Of a stretch of 42,167 nt of DNA, positions 20,040 through 28,852 are shown piece by piece. The position numbers and the translations under genes were made by a program. The stretch comes from a virus. Under the pieces are notes generated by a model. The model searched no databases. It saw nothing but the letters and a program-made list of their open reading frames with translations, and had not been told where the DNA came from. Positions within the stretch are counted from its first letter, which is position 1. Every line of letters begins with the position of its first letter. The DNA lies in the IMG/VR virus record IMGVR_UViG_3300017971_000445, positions 1-42,167 of that record; one strand, written 5' to 3'.

Positions 20040-22756
20040 CGTCGTGGATTGATGAAAACTGTGCTTTGTGTGATCTTTGCAAGAATAGAAAGAACGTAGT
20101 CCCTGGGAAATGGGCTAGGGGTTCGGGTATACTTCCAGAAGGAATGGATACTTTTGTTGTTGGGGAGGCTCCAGGCGTCAACGAAGATTTAACCGGTGAG
20201 TGTTTTGTTGGGAAAACAGGAGAAGAGTTATTCAGTAATTATCTGAAGCAGGGTGGAATAGACCCGAACACATGTTATTTCACGAACATAGTCAAGTGCC
20301 TCCCCACTTCCCAAGATAAAAAACCGAAGAAAGAGCACATAGATGCTTGCAAACCTTATCTATGGAAAGAACTCGAATCCGGATTGCCTCGTTACATAAT
20401 AGCGATGGGTAGCACAGCATCCAAGTTCTTCCTCGGCGCAAACCACAATGTCGAACGTGCGCATGGCAATGCGTTCAATGTGGAGATTCCCCTGCCCTCT
20501 GGAAAGCTCCAATGCGCGGTAATAGTCACGTACCACCCAGCAGCCGGTCTACACACCACCTCCATTATGCAGGAGATATACGAAGATTTTGTGTTCGCTG
20601 GAAAGGTAATTCGTGACGGGTTGCTTGAAAGGAGCACTATACCCGTTGACCGGTATGCCAAGGAGGAAAATTATCGTAAAATAACTACAGTGTCCGAATT
20701 AGAAGACGTGTTCAGACCAGATATACCCAAAATAGCTTTGGATACGGAAACGGTATCTGGAGAACCATACTGCTTATCGTTTTCCCAACATCCTGGAGAG
20801 GCATTTGTTATCTTCCAAAGTAATTCAGACGTATTATCCGCACTTAATCAAAATATCTTAGAAAACAGCTTGATTAGTATTTTGCACAATGCTACATTTG
20901 ACTTGCCAGTTTTGGAAAAGATGGGTGTGAAAATAGCTAATTTTGTTGATACTATGTCAATGGCATACTTACTTGGCAACAAACCCAAGAAGTTAAAGCT
21001 ATTAGCATATCGCATAGCTGGTATGCACATGCACATGTACAGTGATATATTGAAAATGGGCGATGCGAGAAGGATACAAAGATACCTGCTTGATGCTTGT
21101 CGCGAAGAGTGGAAAGACGCCCCTATAAAAATATCAGGGTGGGAACCGCGGTCCAATGTCAAAGAAAAAACCGTAGTCAAGCGTATGGAGCGTTTGGACT
21201 CCGTTGGAATGCTTACAAAGGACGTGCTTGACCGGATGATAAGCAAAGGCGAGGTTCCACGGGTAACACAAGCGCGAAATATAGGCAACAAAGCTGAGGC
21301 ATACTTTATAAAATCTTGTGATAATCGCGAGAATCCATACTCGTTGTGGAATAGCACAAAACCCGAAGATGGTCGGGAGGAGGTGGAAAAGGTTCTCGGG
21401 AAGATGCCAGAACCAAGTCTGCTCGATGTTCCCGAAGACGTAGTTATCCGCTATAGCGCACGCGATGCTGATGCCACATTTAGAATTTACCCAATACTCG
21501 CGGAGGAGATACGAGAGTTTGGTTTAGAGGACACGCTCTATAGGGACATGGGGACAATCCCCATGATTTGTGATATGGAGCAGAGAGGAATCCTAGTAGA
21601 CTTGAACCATTTTAAGCATCTTTCCGAGAAATACGGGGAGGAGCTTGCCAGTATCGAGGCAGAAATTAACAAGATAGCTGGATGGGATGTCAATGTCCGT
21701 TCTACTAAAGATTTACAACAGCTCCTATTTGTGGATTTGGGATTAGAACAGGTAAAAACAACAAACAAGGGGAACATATCCACAGATATGGAAACACTTA
21801 CAACATTACAAGGTTCACACAGTGTTGTAGATTTGTTATTACAGTACAGAAAGCTTCACAAGCTAAAGTCCACCTACATAGACTCAATACCAAAACACGC
21901 GGATTCGCGTAGCAGAGTTCATAGCAGGTTCTCAATAACGCGAACTGAAACTGGCAGGCTTGCCTCCTCGGAACCCAACCAACAAAACCAACCAAAGCGC
22001 GGGGAGGGGGCAAAAGACATACGTAGGGGATACATAGCTCCCCCCGATTACTCTTTCGTATCTGCCGACTATTCGCAGATAGAGCTTCGTGTCCTGGCTC
22101 ATATCTCAAAAGACCCGTCTCTATTACAGGCGTTTAACAACAATGAGGATGTCCACAACAAAACAGCTTGTGACATATTCGGAGTCTCTTCCCCAACGAA
22201 ATCCCAACGACGCGTAGCAAAGACCGTAAACTTTGGTGTTGTTTATTGTATACAACCAGACGGGTTGCAAAGGAAGCTATTTGAAATAGGGATAGATTGG
22301 GATGTGGATAAGTGTTCGGAATTTATAGCGGACTATTTCAAACTGCGCCCAGCTGTCAAAAAATATATTGAGTCTACTAAGGCTTATGCTAAACGAAACA
22401 AGCTGGTACGTGATATATTTGGCAGAATCCGATACATACCGGAAGTTCGTAGCGCACATTATTGGATACGGGAAGCTGGTCTTCGTCAAGCAGTAAACAC
22501 TCGCATACAGTCATCTGCACAAGGCATTATCAAAGAGGCAATGAGGCGAATGATACCCGCCTACAGGGGGCTTGGGAACGTTCACCCCCTGATACAAATA
22601 CACGACGATTTACTATTTGAGGTCGAGGATAGGCTACTAAGGGAATTCATATCGAAGCTATCCCACACCATGAGTATGGCTGTGACGTTGGTAGTGCCAA
22701 CACCCGTCTCGGTAGAGGTTGGTAAGAATTGGGGAGATATGGAGGAATGGAAATGA
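20036..22756 (+). CDS. uracil-DNA glycosylase (family 4)-DNA polymerase I fusion
   Basis: A 906-residue protein. Residues 1-200 are a family 4 uracil-DNA glycosylase: Fe-S Cys 12, 15, 88 and 105, motif GEAPG with ED (43-51), and HPAA (167-170). Residues 230-490 are a 3'-5' exonuclease with complete acidic motifs (D236-x-E238, N285/D289, Y473/D477) and a long insert between the last two. Residues 500-906 are the family A polymerase: motif A DYSQIELR (678-685), motif B with R725, K729, F733 and Y737, motif C HDD (856-858; usually HDE). No 5'-3' exonuclease domain is present. I recall a similar fusion in SPO1-type phage polymerases. It is the phage replicase. Confidence 0.93.
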   Translation: MTSWIDENCALCDLCKNRKNVVPGKWARGSGILPEGMDTFVVGEAPGVNEDLTGECFVGKTGEELFSNYLKQGGIDPNTCYFTNIVKCLPTSQDKKPKKEHIDACKPYLWKELESGLPRYIIAMGSTASKFFLGANHNVERAHGNAFNVEIPLPSGKLQCAVIVTYHPAAGLHTTSIMQEIYEDFVFAGKVIRDGLLERSTIPVDRYAKEENYRKITTVSELEDVFRPDIPKIALDTETVSGEPYCLSFSQHPGEAFVIFQSNSDVLSALNQNILENSLISILHNATFDLPVLEKMGVKIANFVDTMSMAYLLGNKPKKLKLLAYRIAGMHMHMYSDILKMGDARRIQRYLLDACREEWKDAPIKISGWEPRSNVKEKTVVKRMERLDSVGMLTKDVLDRMISKGEVPRVTQARNIGNKAEAYFIKSCDNRENPYSLWNSTKPEDGREEVEKVLGKMPEPSLLDVPEDVVIRYSARDADATFRIYPILAEEIREFGLEDTLYRDMGTIPMICDMEQRGILVDLNHFKHLSEKYGEELASIEAEINKIAGWDVNVRSTKDLQQLLFVDLGLEQVKTTNKGNISTDMETLTTLQGSHSVVDLLLQYRKLHKLKSTYIDSIPKHADSRSRVHSRFSITRTETGRLASSEPNQQNQPKRGEGAKDIRRGYIAPPDYSFVSADYSQIELRVLAHISKDPSLLQAFNNNEDVHNKTACDIFGVSSPTKSQRRVAKTVNFGVVYCIQPDGLQRKLFEIGIDWDVDKCSEFIADYFKLRPAVKKYIESTKAYAKRNKLVRDIFGRIRYIPEVRSAHYWIREAGLRQAVNTRIQSSAQGIIKEAMRRMIPAYRGLGNVHPLIQIHDDLLFEVEDRLLREFISKLSHTMSMAVTLVVPTPVSVEVGKNWGDMEEWK

Positions 22757-22983
22757 CAATGAATCATGAGGCAATAACGTCGCAAATAAAAGTTTACGAA
22801 GATGCCATAAGGGACTTGCCTAAAGATGCAAACAGCGTCCAAATAAAAGACACAACAAATTTTGTTATGCGCGGAGTTAATAGTCTTCGTAGTTCCCTTG
22901 GCAAAAACGTAATACTTTATCGTAGCAAGTTACGGGGCGTTTTAGACGCGTTAGCTATAAAAATATTTGAATGCGGGAGGTAA
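22753..22983 (+). CDS. small hypothetical protein
   Basis: A 76-residue mostly helical protein, unrecognised. The ATG at 22753 overlaps the polymerase stop by four bases and has GGAGG seven bases before it. A longer open frame from a TTG at 22729 is less likely. It may be a polymerase accessory, judged only from position. Confidence 0.55.
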   Translation: MTMNHEAITSQIKVYEDAIRDLPKDANSVQIKDTTNFVMRGVNSLRSSLGKNVILYRSKLRGVLDALAIKIFECGR

Positions 22984-22987
22984 TATC

Positions 22988-23416
22988 ATGGGACGAGAAA
23001 CGGATGGGATAACTACGGTAGACGAGTTGGAAACAAATCTTAAAGGGGAAGAGAGACACAAACTTGGCGGCGTCGACGAGGGTTTTGTTTTGATTGAGGA
23101 ACTATTAAAAGTGGAAAAGAGAGAGAAGTATCTCAGAACACGGATACAGCGTATATTTTCCAATATACTAATCCGATGTTCTCTCAAATCTATTTCTAAT
23201 GGGAAGTACGACGTTTTTCTTGAGGAAACCAGACACGAGGAGTACGATATTGAACACCTGAAAACATTGTTGAGGTACAATTTTAATATTACCAATGAAG
23301 AGATACGTGCAATTATAATGCCATGCTTAACACTGGTTACTGATGAGAAGGTCGTGTTTCGTCCTGTGAGGAGTAACAATGCACAATTACAAAGTGCTGG
23401 CAATTGCAATTCTTGA
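22988..23416 (+). CDS. hypothetical protein
   Basis: A 142-residue charged, helical protein starting MGRETDGI with GGGAGG before the ATG. No motif recognised. The central part (LIEELLKVEKREKYLRTRIQ) may be a coiled coil. It overlaps the next gene by 38 bases. Confidence 0.55.
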   Translation: MGRETDGITTVDELETNLKGEERHKLGGVDEGFVLIEELLKVEKREKYLRTRIQRIFSNILIRCSLKSISNGKYDVFLEETRHEEYDIEHLKTLLRYNFNITNEEIRAIIMPCLTLVTDEKVVFRPVRSNNAQLQSAGNCNS

Positions 23417-23831
23417 GGATGCAATTTGGTCTATTTTAAGTCCGCCATCCCGCAAGGAACAGAGGGACATAGACAGGGATAGGGAGTGGCTGTATTGCAA
23501 ATACCGCAATACCGAAGAGGGCTGCCTACCCTACCTGCCAGCTGACTTCTGCTGTGAGGTTGCTGAAATAGACTGGGATGACCTTATTGGCATGTTTGGT
23601 CAGGTACAGGTGCAGCCAGAGGAATTGAGCAGATACGTAGCTGATTTGGTTTCACGGGGGAAAACAATATCCACAGCTTTGATACTAAAAATGTTTAAGT
23701 ACCCGTTGTCTACCATTTCTGATTTATTTGAAGTGCCTGAGAAAATCATGCAGGGCATTCTCAAAGAGGCAGGCTACCCCGGCTACAATATACCTAGGAG
23801 TAGCAGAAAACAGCAACTCATAGCTGTTTAA
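23379..23831 (+). CDS. hypothetical protein, last gene before late promoter
   Basis: A 150-residue protein. GAGGAG precedes the ATG inside the end of the previous gene. Residues about 95-135 (TISTALILKMFKYPLSTISD, then LFEVPEKIMQGILKEAGY) resemble a helix-turn-helix followed by a helix, so DNA binding is possible. It sits just before the promoter of the structural operon, and a late-gene activator role is a fair guess without proof. Confidence 0.5.
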   Translation: MHNYKVLAIAILEDAIWSILSPPSRKEQRDIDRDREWLYCKYRNTEEGCLPYLPADFCCEVAEIDWDDLIGMFGQVQVQPEELSRYVADLVSRGKTISTALILKMFKYPLSTISDLFEVPEKIMQGILKEAGYPGYNIPRSSRKQQLIAV

Positions 23832-23852
23832 CGTACTGTTAATGTTTTTTAC

Positions 23853-23882
23853 TTGACAGATACCCCGCCTTTATGCTATTCT
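23853..23882 (+). promoter_or_regulatory. near-consensus promoter of the structural operon
   Basis: TTGACA (23853-23858), an 18-base spacer, and TATTCT (23877-23882). The predicted start point is about 23889, the A of the first ATG of the small helix-turn-helix gene, so the transcript would be leaderless for that gene. Confidence 0.65.
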
Positions 23883-23888
23883 AAACCT

Positions 23889-24047
23889 ATGAATCACAAA
23901 GAAATACGCAGACTAATCTGCTCTGCGTACGCACATGGGTTAAATTTCAGGCTTATATCCAAACTTATAAAAGACACATGGGGAATTACTCTTTCCCCCG
24001 AGTCCGTTCGTGGGAGGTATCGTAGGTATGCCACGAATGTCGGATAA
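23889..24047 (+). CDS. 52-residue helix-turn-helix protein, probably leaderless
   Basis: MNHKEIRRLICSAYAHG, then LISKLIKDTWGITLSPESVR and GRYRRY form a compact helix-turn-helix like the N-terminal DNA-binding part of small terminases or resolvase-type domains. No ribosome site is present; the promoter puts the 5' end at the ATG. It overlaps the next gene by 20 bases. It may be a terminase DNA-recognition part or a late regulator. Confidence 0.55.
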   Translation: MNHKEIRRLICSAYAHGLNFRLISKLIKDTWGITLSPESVRGRYRRYATNVG

Positions 24048-24558
24048 GTTGTCTCTTACCGAGGAGCAAAAAGAGCAAGTAGCTCGGTTCTATGCTCGTG
24101 GGAAGGTACGCACAGAAATCTATGAAACCATGTGTTCAGAATACCCACAACTAAAGATGGTTCCTAAAGAGGCTATAATTGCTCTTATTCACTCGGTTTA
24201 CACCACGGATCGGTGGAAACGAAAAATTGAAAAGTACAAGGACGAGATTACCTTAAAAAAGGACGTTTCCCTATCCAATCCCACAGAAGCAATCAAGTAT
24301 TTAGAAACCCTCCTTAATCAGGAAAAGAAGCGCAACAACCCGGATGTAGACAAAATCGTAAAGCTGCTCGACAGCATGTTAAAGCTTCGTAGGGAAGTCA
24401 AGCGGGAGGATGAGGAGGAGCAGGGAGGCTCCTGGGAATACTTCGTTCACAAGGTAGTGCAGTTGGAGCGTAAATTTCCCGTATTTGGATGCAGCGCAAT
24501 AATAAGAGCCAGGCAGGGTTTGGAGACAGATAGTGTCGAAGAAGAAAATAACGCCTGA
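24028..24558 (+). CDS. probable small terminase subunit
   Basis: A 176-residue protein starting at an ATG with GGGAGG upstream. The N-terminal third (LTEEQKEQVARFYARGKVRT, then EIYETM) is helix-turn-helix-like, the middle is a long charged helix (residues 95-140) suited to ring formation, and the acidic tail overlaps the large terminase gene by 26 bases. The small subunit recognises packaging sites and regulates the large one. The assignment rests on position and architecture, not on clear family motifs. Confidence 0.6.
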   Translation: MPRMSDKLSLTEEQKEQVARFYARGKVRTEIYETMCSEYPQLKMVPKEAIIALIHSVYTTDRWKRKIEKYKDEITLKKDVSLSNPTEAIKYLETLLNQEKKRNNPDVDKIVKLLDSMLKLRREVKREDEEEQGGSWEYFVHKVVQLERKFPVFGCSAIIRARQGLETDSVEEENNA

Positions 24559-26119
24559 GGATTACAGGAACTGTAGGCGACTCTTTCACAATCAACGCTT
24601 ATACAGTGCCCTTTTCCTAAAAATAAAAGACAAAAGTGGCAAGCTGGTAAATTTCGTATGGAATAGAACGCAAAGACATGTGTATGCCACAATGCTCTGG
24701 GCATACCATCTTGGACTTCAGCCACACTTCTTAATATTAAAAGCCAGGCAACAAGGAATCACGACATTTTGCCAATCTCTTGGTTTCCATTCTACAGCTA
24801 CCCGCCCAGGCATAGAAGCCCTGGTACTTGCGCATGATAGGGAAACATCGCAAGCCGTGTTTGAGAAATCACAAACATTCTGGAAATACCTGCCCCCCGA
24901 CTTTCGTCCAGCGCGGAGAACAAAGAACAAAAAAGAACTAGACTTTTGTGATCTTGAATCGAAGTTCTCGATTGGAACTGCTGGTGGTGGTGAAACTGGT
25001 GGTGTTGCCAGAACCTTAAATTTTGTGCACGCCACGGAAGCTGGGTTGTGGCCAAAGGGAGGTTACAATACCCTCTCTGCCCTTCGTGAGTGTCTACCTA
25101 TAGAATCCGGATTTCTCTCGTTAGAGAGCACCGCGTACGAACCAACAGGCGTGTTCTTCGACAAGTGGGATTTATGCAAAGACAATCTCAACGTAATTAA
25201 AAAGTGGGTCAGGAATGGCAGAAGGGGCGCACCGGATATGAGGGGGTCGTTCATACCCATATTCATTCCTTGGTTCCTGCACGAAGAATACAGGATACCA
25301 CTTCTACCAGGAGAGGAAATAAATCTTACAGAAGAGGAGGAAGCCCTTACTCAAGAACACAATCTGTCTCTTGAGCAGATAAAGTTTCGTCGGCACAAGG
25401 ACAGGACGTGTGGGGACGACAGACCGAAGTGGTATCCGGAAAACCCGGAAGAGTGTTGGAAATACCAATCTGGTCGTATCCTGCCCGAGTTTGATAAAAA
25501 AACCCACGTAGTAAAGTCATTCCCAGTGAATGACAGGGACAAGTGGATGATAGTGGGTGGTATAGATTTTGGAGCAGACCATCCGTTTACGTACGAAAGA
25601 GTAGCAATAAACAAGAAAACTTTTGAAATATATGTGTTTTCAGAATTCGGCAGACGTAACCTGATAGCTGCCGACCAGATAAGGGAAATAAAGAACGGAC
25701 GTGTGGATGGAACATACCCCAACATTATCTTTGCAGACCCAAGTAGCCGTGCTGGTCGTTTGGAATTGCAAGCTGGCAACGTTCGCACCTACAAAGCAGC
25801 AAATGATATAAATTGGAGCATACAGCTTCTGAAGACACTTCTACGACCCCACCCAATTACCGGCAAACCCATGCTACACGTCATGGAGTCATGCAAACAT
25901 ACTATTCGCCAGTTGGAAAGCTGGTCGCGGAAATTAAAAGCCCCGGGCGTGTTCGGGGAGATACACAAAGTCAACGACGACTTCGTGGATGCTCTCAGGT
26001 ACGCAGTGTACTCAGTTTGGCTCCTGTGGCGTAGGAAGAAGATAAAGACGCCTTGGGACTGGGGCGTAAATGAGGCTGAGGGAAAGATAATAACTAAGGA
26101 GAATACTCAGGGAGGATAA
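24533..26119 (+). CDS. terL: terminase large subunit (packaging ATPase-nuclease)
   Basis: A 528-residue protein. ATPase half: the phage-type Walker A KARQQGITT (70-78) and Walker B NFVHATEAG (163-171). Nuclease half: RNase H-like acidic residues in GGIDFG (D345), FADPSS (D402) and NDDFVDALRY (D486). The protein cuts concatemers and drives DNA into the prohead through the portal. Starts at GTG, with TTGGAG before it. Length is normal for the family. The portal gene follows after four bases. Confidence 0.93.
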   Translation: MSKKKITPEDYRNCRRLFHNQRLYSALFLKIKDKSGKLVNFVWNRTQRHVYATMLWAYHLGLQPHFLILKARQQGITTFCQSLGFHSTATRPGIEALVLAHDRETSQAVFEKSQTFWKYLPPDFRPARRTKNKKELDFCDLESKFSIGTAGGGETGGVARTLNFVHATEAGLWPKGGYNTLSALRECLPIESGFLSLESTAYEPTGVFFDKWDLCKDNLNVIKKWVRNGRRGAPDMRGSFIPIFIPWFLHEEYRIPLLPGEEINLTEEEEALTQEHNLSLEQIKFRRHKDRTCGDDRPKWYPENPEECWKYQSGRILPEFDKKTHVVKSFPVNDRDKWMIVGGIDFGADHPFTYERVAINKKTFEIYVFSEFGRRNLIAADQIREIKNGRVDGTYPNIIFADPSSRAGRLELQAGNVRTYKAANDINWSIQLLKTLLRPHPITGKPMLHVMESCKHTIRQLESWSRKLKAPGVFGEIHKVNDDFVDALRYAVYSVWLLWRRKKIKTPWDWGVNEAEGKIITKENTQGG

Positions 26120-26123
26120 GTAG

Positions 26124-27794
26124 ATGAAGACGAAAGCTGGTAAAAAAGAAGGATACAAAGTGGCTGCAAAAACATACACATCTAGTCCCAATGTGCGTGT
26201 GGAAAAGCCTGGGTGGTATCAGGACAAACCAAGTACTGGTGATCGTGCAAAAGATACAAAGCAGTTCACAGAGGACTCGTTCGAGAAAGAATATGGTGGT
26301 TCAAAGGGTATAGATATATTAAAACCCAAGTACAACCTTGAGTATCTGGTAAAGGTTCCTCCCGGCTCGTCAATTCTATCCCCCTGTATTGACTTTAAAG
26401 AGGTCGGAGTTGGCGGGTTTGGCTACTCTATAGAAGCTACTGGGGATGCTAAGGACAAGAGTATCGAGGATGCCGAGGTGGAGCAGGAAAAAGACGAGTT
26501 GGATTTCTTTTATCGCACATGTAACCCAAAACGCTCTTTCGTGGAAATAGTTCGTAGTGTTGTTAGGGATCGGGAAACAACCGGCAATGCTTACCTTGAG
26601 GTGATTCGCACAAAGAGTGGAGAGCTTGCTGGGTTTGAACCCGTGCTCCCCCACAATATCCGATTGTGTGCAGCTGACCCAGTTGGGATAGACTATAATT
26701 ACACCGTGCGGATAGGAACTGAGATAAGGGAGGTAAAGAGTACTCACAGGTTTCGTCGGTATGCAATGAGAAGGGATGCAGAGGACGCAATAATCTACTT
26801 CAAAGAGTGGGGGGATATCAGAAGCGTAGATCGAGAAACAGGGGAATACACAGAAAATCCAAAAATTCAAGCTTCTGAAATAATTCACTTTTCTTATTAC
26901 AATCCCCACACTTTTCCGTATGGTTCTCCGAGATGGGTAAGTAACTTGGACTCCATCGTTGGATTACAGGATGCCGAGTCAGTAAACCAATCATTCTTTC
27001 GCAACAAGGGTATGCCAAATTTCATCATCTGTGTATCTGGTGGAGAGGTTCCGGAGAAGGTTGAGCAGGACATACGCGAATATATTGAGAATCTAAAAAA
27101 GATGGACAGTACCGATCAATTCTATTCTATACTGGTTCTTCACGCCAAGACTCCGGACTTGGAAAATTTCCTGCCCGAGGATCGTCCTAAACCTCCAGTT
27201 ATAGACATAAAGCCCATAACCCCCTATCTTCAATCTGAAGCCCTGTTCAAAGAATACATGGGAACAACTCGTGATTACGTTCGTTCGTCTTTCCGAATAG
27301 GCGATATATTTTTAGGGGGAGGCAACACCACCCAAGCTTCTGCTGAAGTGGCAAAGCGCGTTGTGGAGGAGTGGGTGCTTAACCCGGAACGTATGTTCCT
27401 CCAATACAAATTTAACCAGATAAATGAGCGTGAGTTCGGAGCTCGATACACGAAGATGGTGCTTCGCGGTCCGGACGTAGTAGACTATGACAAGGTAACA
27501 CAGGCACTCTCTCGTATTCAGGGAGCGGTAACACCCAACGATATTCGGGGCTTGGTCGGAAAAATACTCGGTAAAGACCTTCAACCTTGGAAGGAGCCCT
27601 GGGCTGACGAACCCATAATCTTAATTTCCAACGCAGCCGGATTGTCTGCCCTTAATGGTGCTCGCGGTGGTATGGATCAGGCGTCTGTGAGTATAACTCA
27701 GGACATGGCAAAGCGTATAGAAAAGGTGGAAACGCAGCAGGAACTTCTTGGGGCAGTATCAAAAGTGTTTTCAAAACAAACTAAGGATAGTTAA
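26124..27794 (+). CDS. portal protein (PBSX/HK97-like family)
   Basis: A 556-residue protein. The segment QASEIIHFSYYNP, then YGSPRWVSNL, the QDAESVNQSFFRNKGMPNFI stretch, and a later FRIGDIFLGGGNTTQASAEV are typical of PBSX-type portals. Twelve copies form the ring through which DNA enters and leaves the head. The N-terminal 60 residues are basic and probably disordered; the C-terminus is helical. AGGAGG lies upstream inside the terminase end. Confidence 0.9.
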   Translation: MKTKAGKKEGYKVAAKTYTSSPNVRVEKPGWYQDKPSTGDRAKDTKQFTEDSFEKEYGGSKGIDILKPKYNLEYLVKVPPGSSILSPCIDFKEVGVGGFGYSIEATGDAKDKSIEDAEVEQEKDELDFFYRTCNPKRSFVEIVRSVVRDRETTGNAYLEVIRTKSGELAGFEPVLPHNIRLCAADPVGIDYNYTVRIGTEIREVKSTHRFRRYAMRRDAEDAIIYFKEWGDIRSVDRETGEYTENPKIQASEIIHFSYYNPHTFPYGSPRWVSNLDSIVGLQDAESVNQSFFRNKGMPNFIICVSGGEVPEKVEQDIREYIENLKKMDSTDQFYSILVLHAKTPDLENFLPEDRPKPPVIDIKPITPYLQSEALFKEYMGTTRDYVRSSFRIGDIFLGGGNTTQASAEVAKRVVEEWVLNPERMFLQYKFNQINEREFGARYTKMVLRGPDVVDYDKVTQALSRIQGAVTPNDIRGLVGKILGKDLQPWKEPWADEPIILISNAAGLSALNGARGGMDQASVSITQDMAKRIEKVETQQELLGAVSKVFSKQTKDS

Positions 27795-27795
27795 G

Positions 27796-28698
27796 ATGCC
27801 AAAGGATATAACTAGTCTTCGTAGAGAAATACTGGATGGGTTGCCAGAAGAGGTAAAGGGCATAGCAGATCGTTTGTCCGATGCTGAGTTGGAGGATGTG
27901 GAAGACCGCGGCTTAATCAGCTCGTGGCTTCTGGAAATAGTTATCTTGGTAACAATCGTTGATTTGTACAAAGCTCAGTTTGAAAGAGCTTCACACATAG
28001 CTGTGTCCGAAGTAAACACAACTTTCGGGCATACAAAGGATTTCATATTCCCCACGATAGATAATGTTTTGGAGCGACGTATAGGCGTGTTGGGTGATCT
28101 TGGAACGCAGATGAGAAATAAGGTATTGGGGTTTACAGCAGACGCGTATAGGATGGGTGCGCGCTCCGTAGGCAGCCCTATAAAATTCCCACCGGCTACA
28201 CACATAAGTCGCCTCGCCAACATAACCATGTATTTTCTAAAACATCACTACCACGACACCTTACGAAAGCACGTAGAGTACGAAATAGAGGGTGTAACAA
28301 AGGATCGTGTAGTAACACAGCAGGAGCTTTACGAAGCAATACAGCGCGGGTTTGTGCGGATGGAGCCTAGTTTTCAAAGACATGCCACGGTTGCCATTAA
28401 CATGGCTCGCTCCGTTGGTTCCATTTATGCCATGCACAGACAGCGTGTGGAAGCTTTTGAGTTTGTGGCACTTCCTGGATGCTGTGTTGTCTGCGCCGAG
28501 TTATCCGGCAAAGTATTCACAATGTCATCTGCTTTATCAACATTAGATGCAATAATGTACTCTGACAACCCAGAAGATATTAAAATAATCTCCCCGTTCA
28601 TCCACACCCTAAGTGAGTTGGCTGGACGTGGCGACCAATTCATACTCATACCCGTGCATCCTAATTGCCGTTGTTACTACCGACCAATTATCCTGTAG
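27796..28698 (+). CDS. Mu F-like minor head protein
   Basis: A 300-residue protein. The C-terminal region (PGCCVVCAELSGKVF, later PVHPNCRCYYRP) is the signature of the phage Mu F/SPP1 gp7 family ('C..C..l.G ... P..HPnCRC'), minor proteins at the portal vertex needed for head assembly. The N-terminal two thirds is helical. Start is the ATG right after the portal stop, with AAGGA upstream. A 154-base gap follows that shows no gene; TTGCTT and TACACT 18 bases apart in it are a weak promoter candidate. Confidence 0.88.
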   Translation: MPKDITSLRREILDGLPEEVKGIADRLSDAELEDVEDRGLISSWLLEIVILVTIVDLYKAQFERASHIAVSEVNTTFGHTKDFIFPTIDNVLERRIGVLGDLGTQMRNKVLGFTADAYRMGARSVGSPIKFPPATHISRLANITMYFLKHHYHDTLRKHVEYEIEGVTKDRVVTQQELYEAIQRGFVRMEPSFQRHATVAINMARSVGSIYAMHRQRVEAFEFVALPGCCVVCAELSGKVFTMSSALSTLDAIMYSDNPEDIKIISPFIHTLSELAGRGDQFILIPVHPNCRCYYRPIIL

Positions 28699-28852
28699 AT
28701 AATAAAAATCATCCGTTACTTATCCTACCATTATTCAAATATCTGCATGGAATACCTGCCTATTATCCCCCATCTTCAACCAATATGTGACCGTTGCTTG
28801 TTCCTCCATTGCGGTGTTACACTAAACATGTAAACCTATATGGAGGGTATCC

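Noticed and set aside
23853-23888. TTG at 23853 as start of the helix-turn-helix gene
   Set aside because: The TTG is part of a TTGACA promoter hexamer, and the 12 extra residues do not resemble the rest of the domain.
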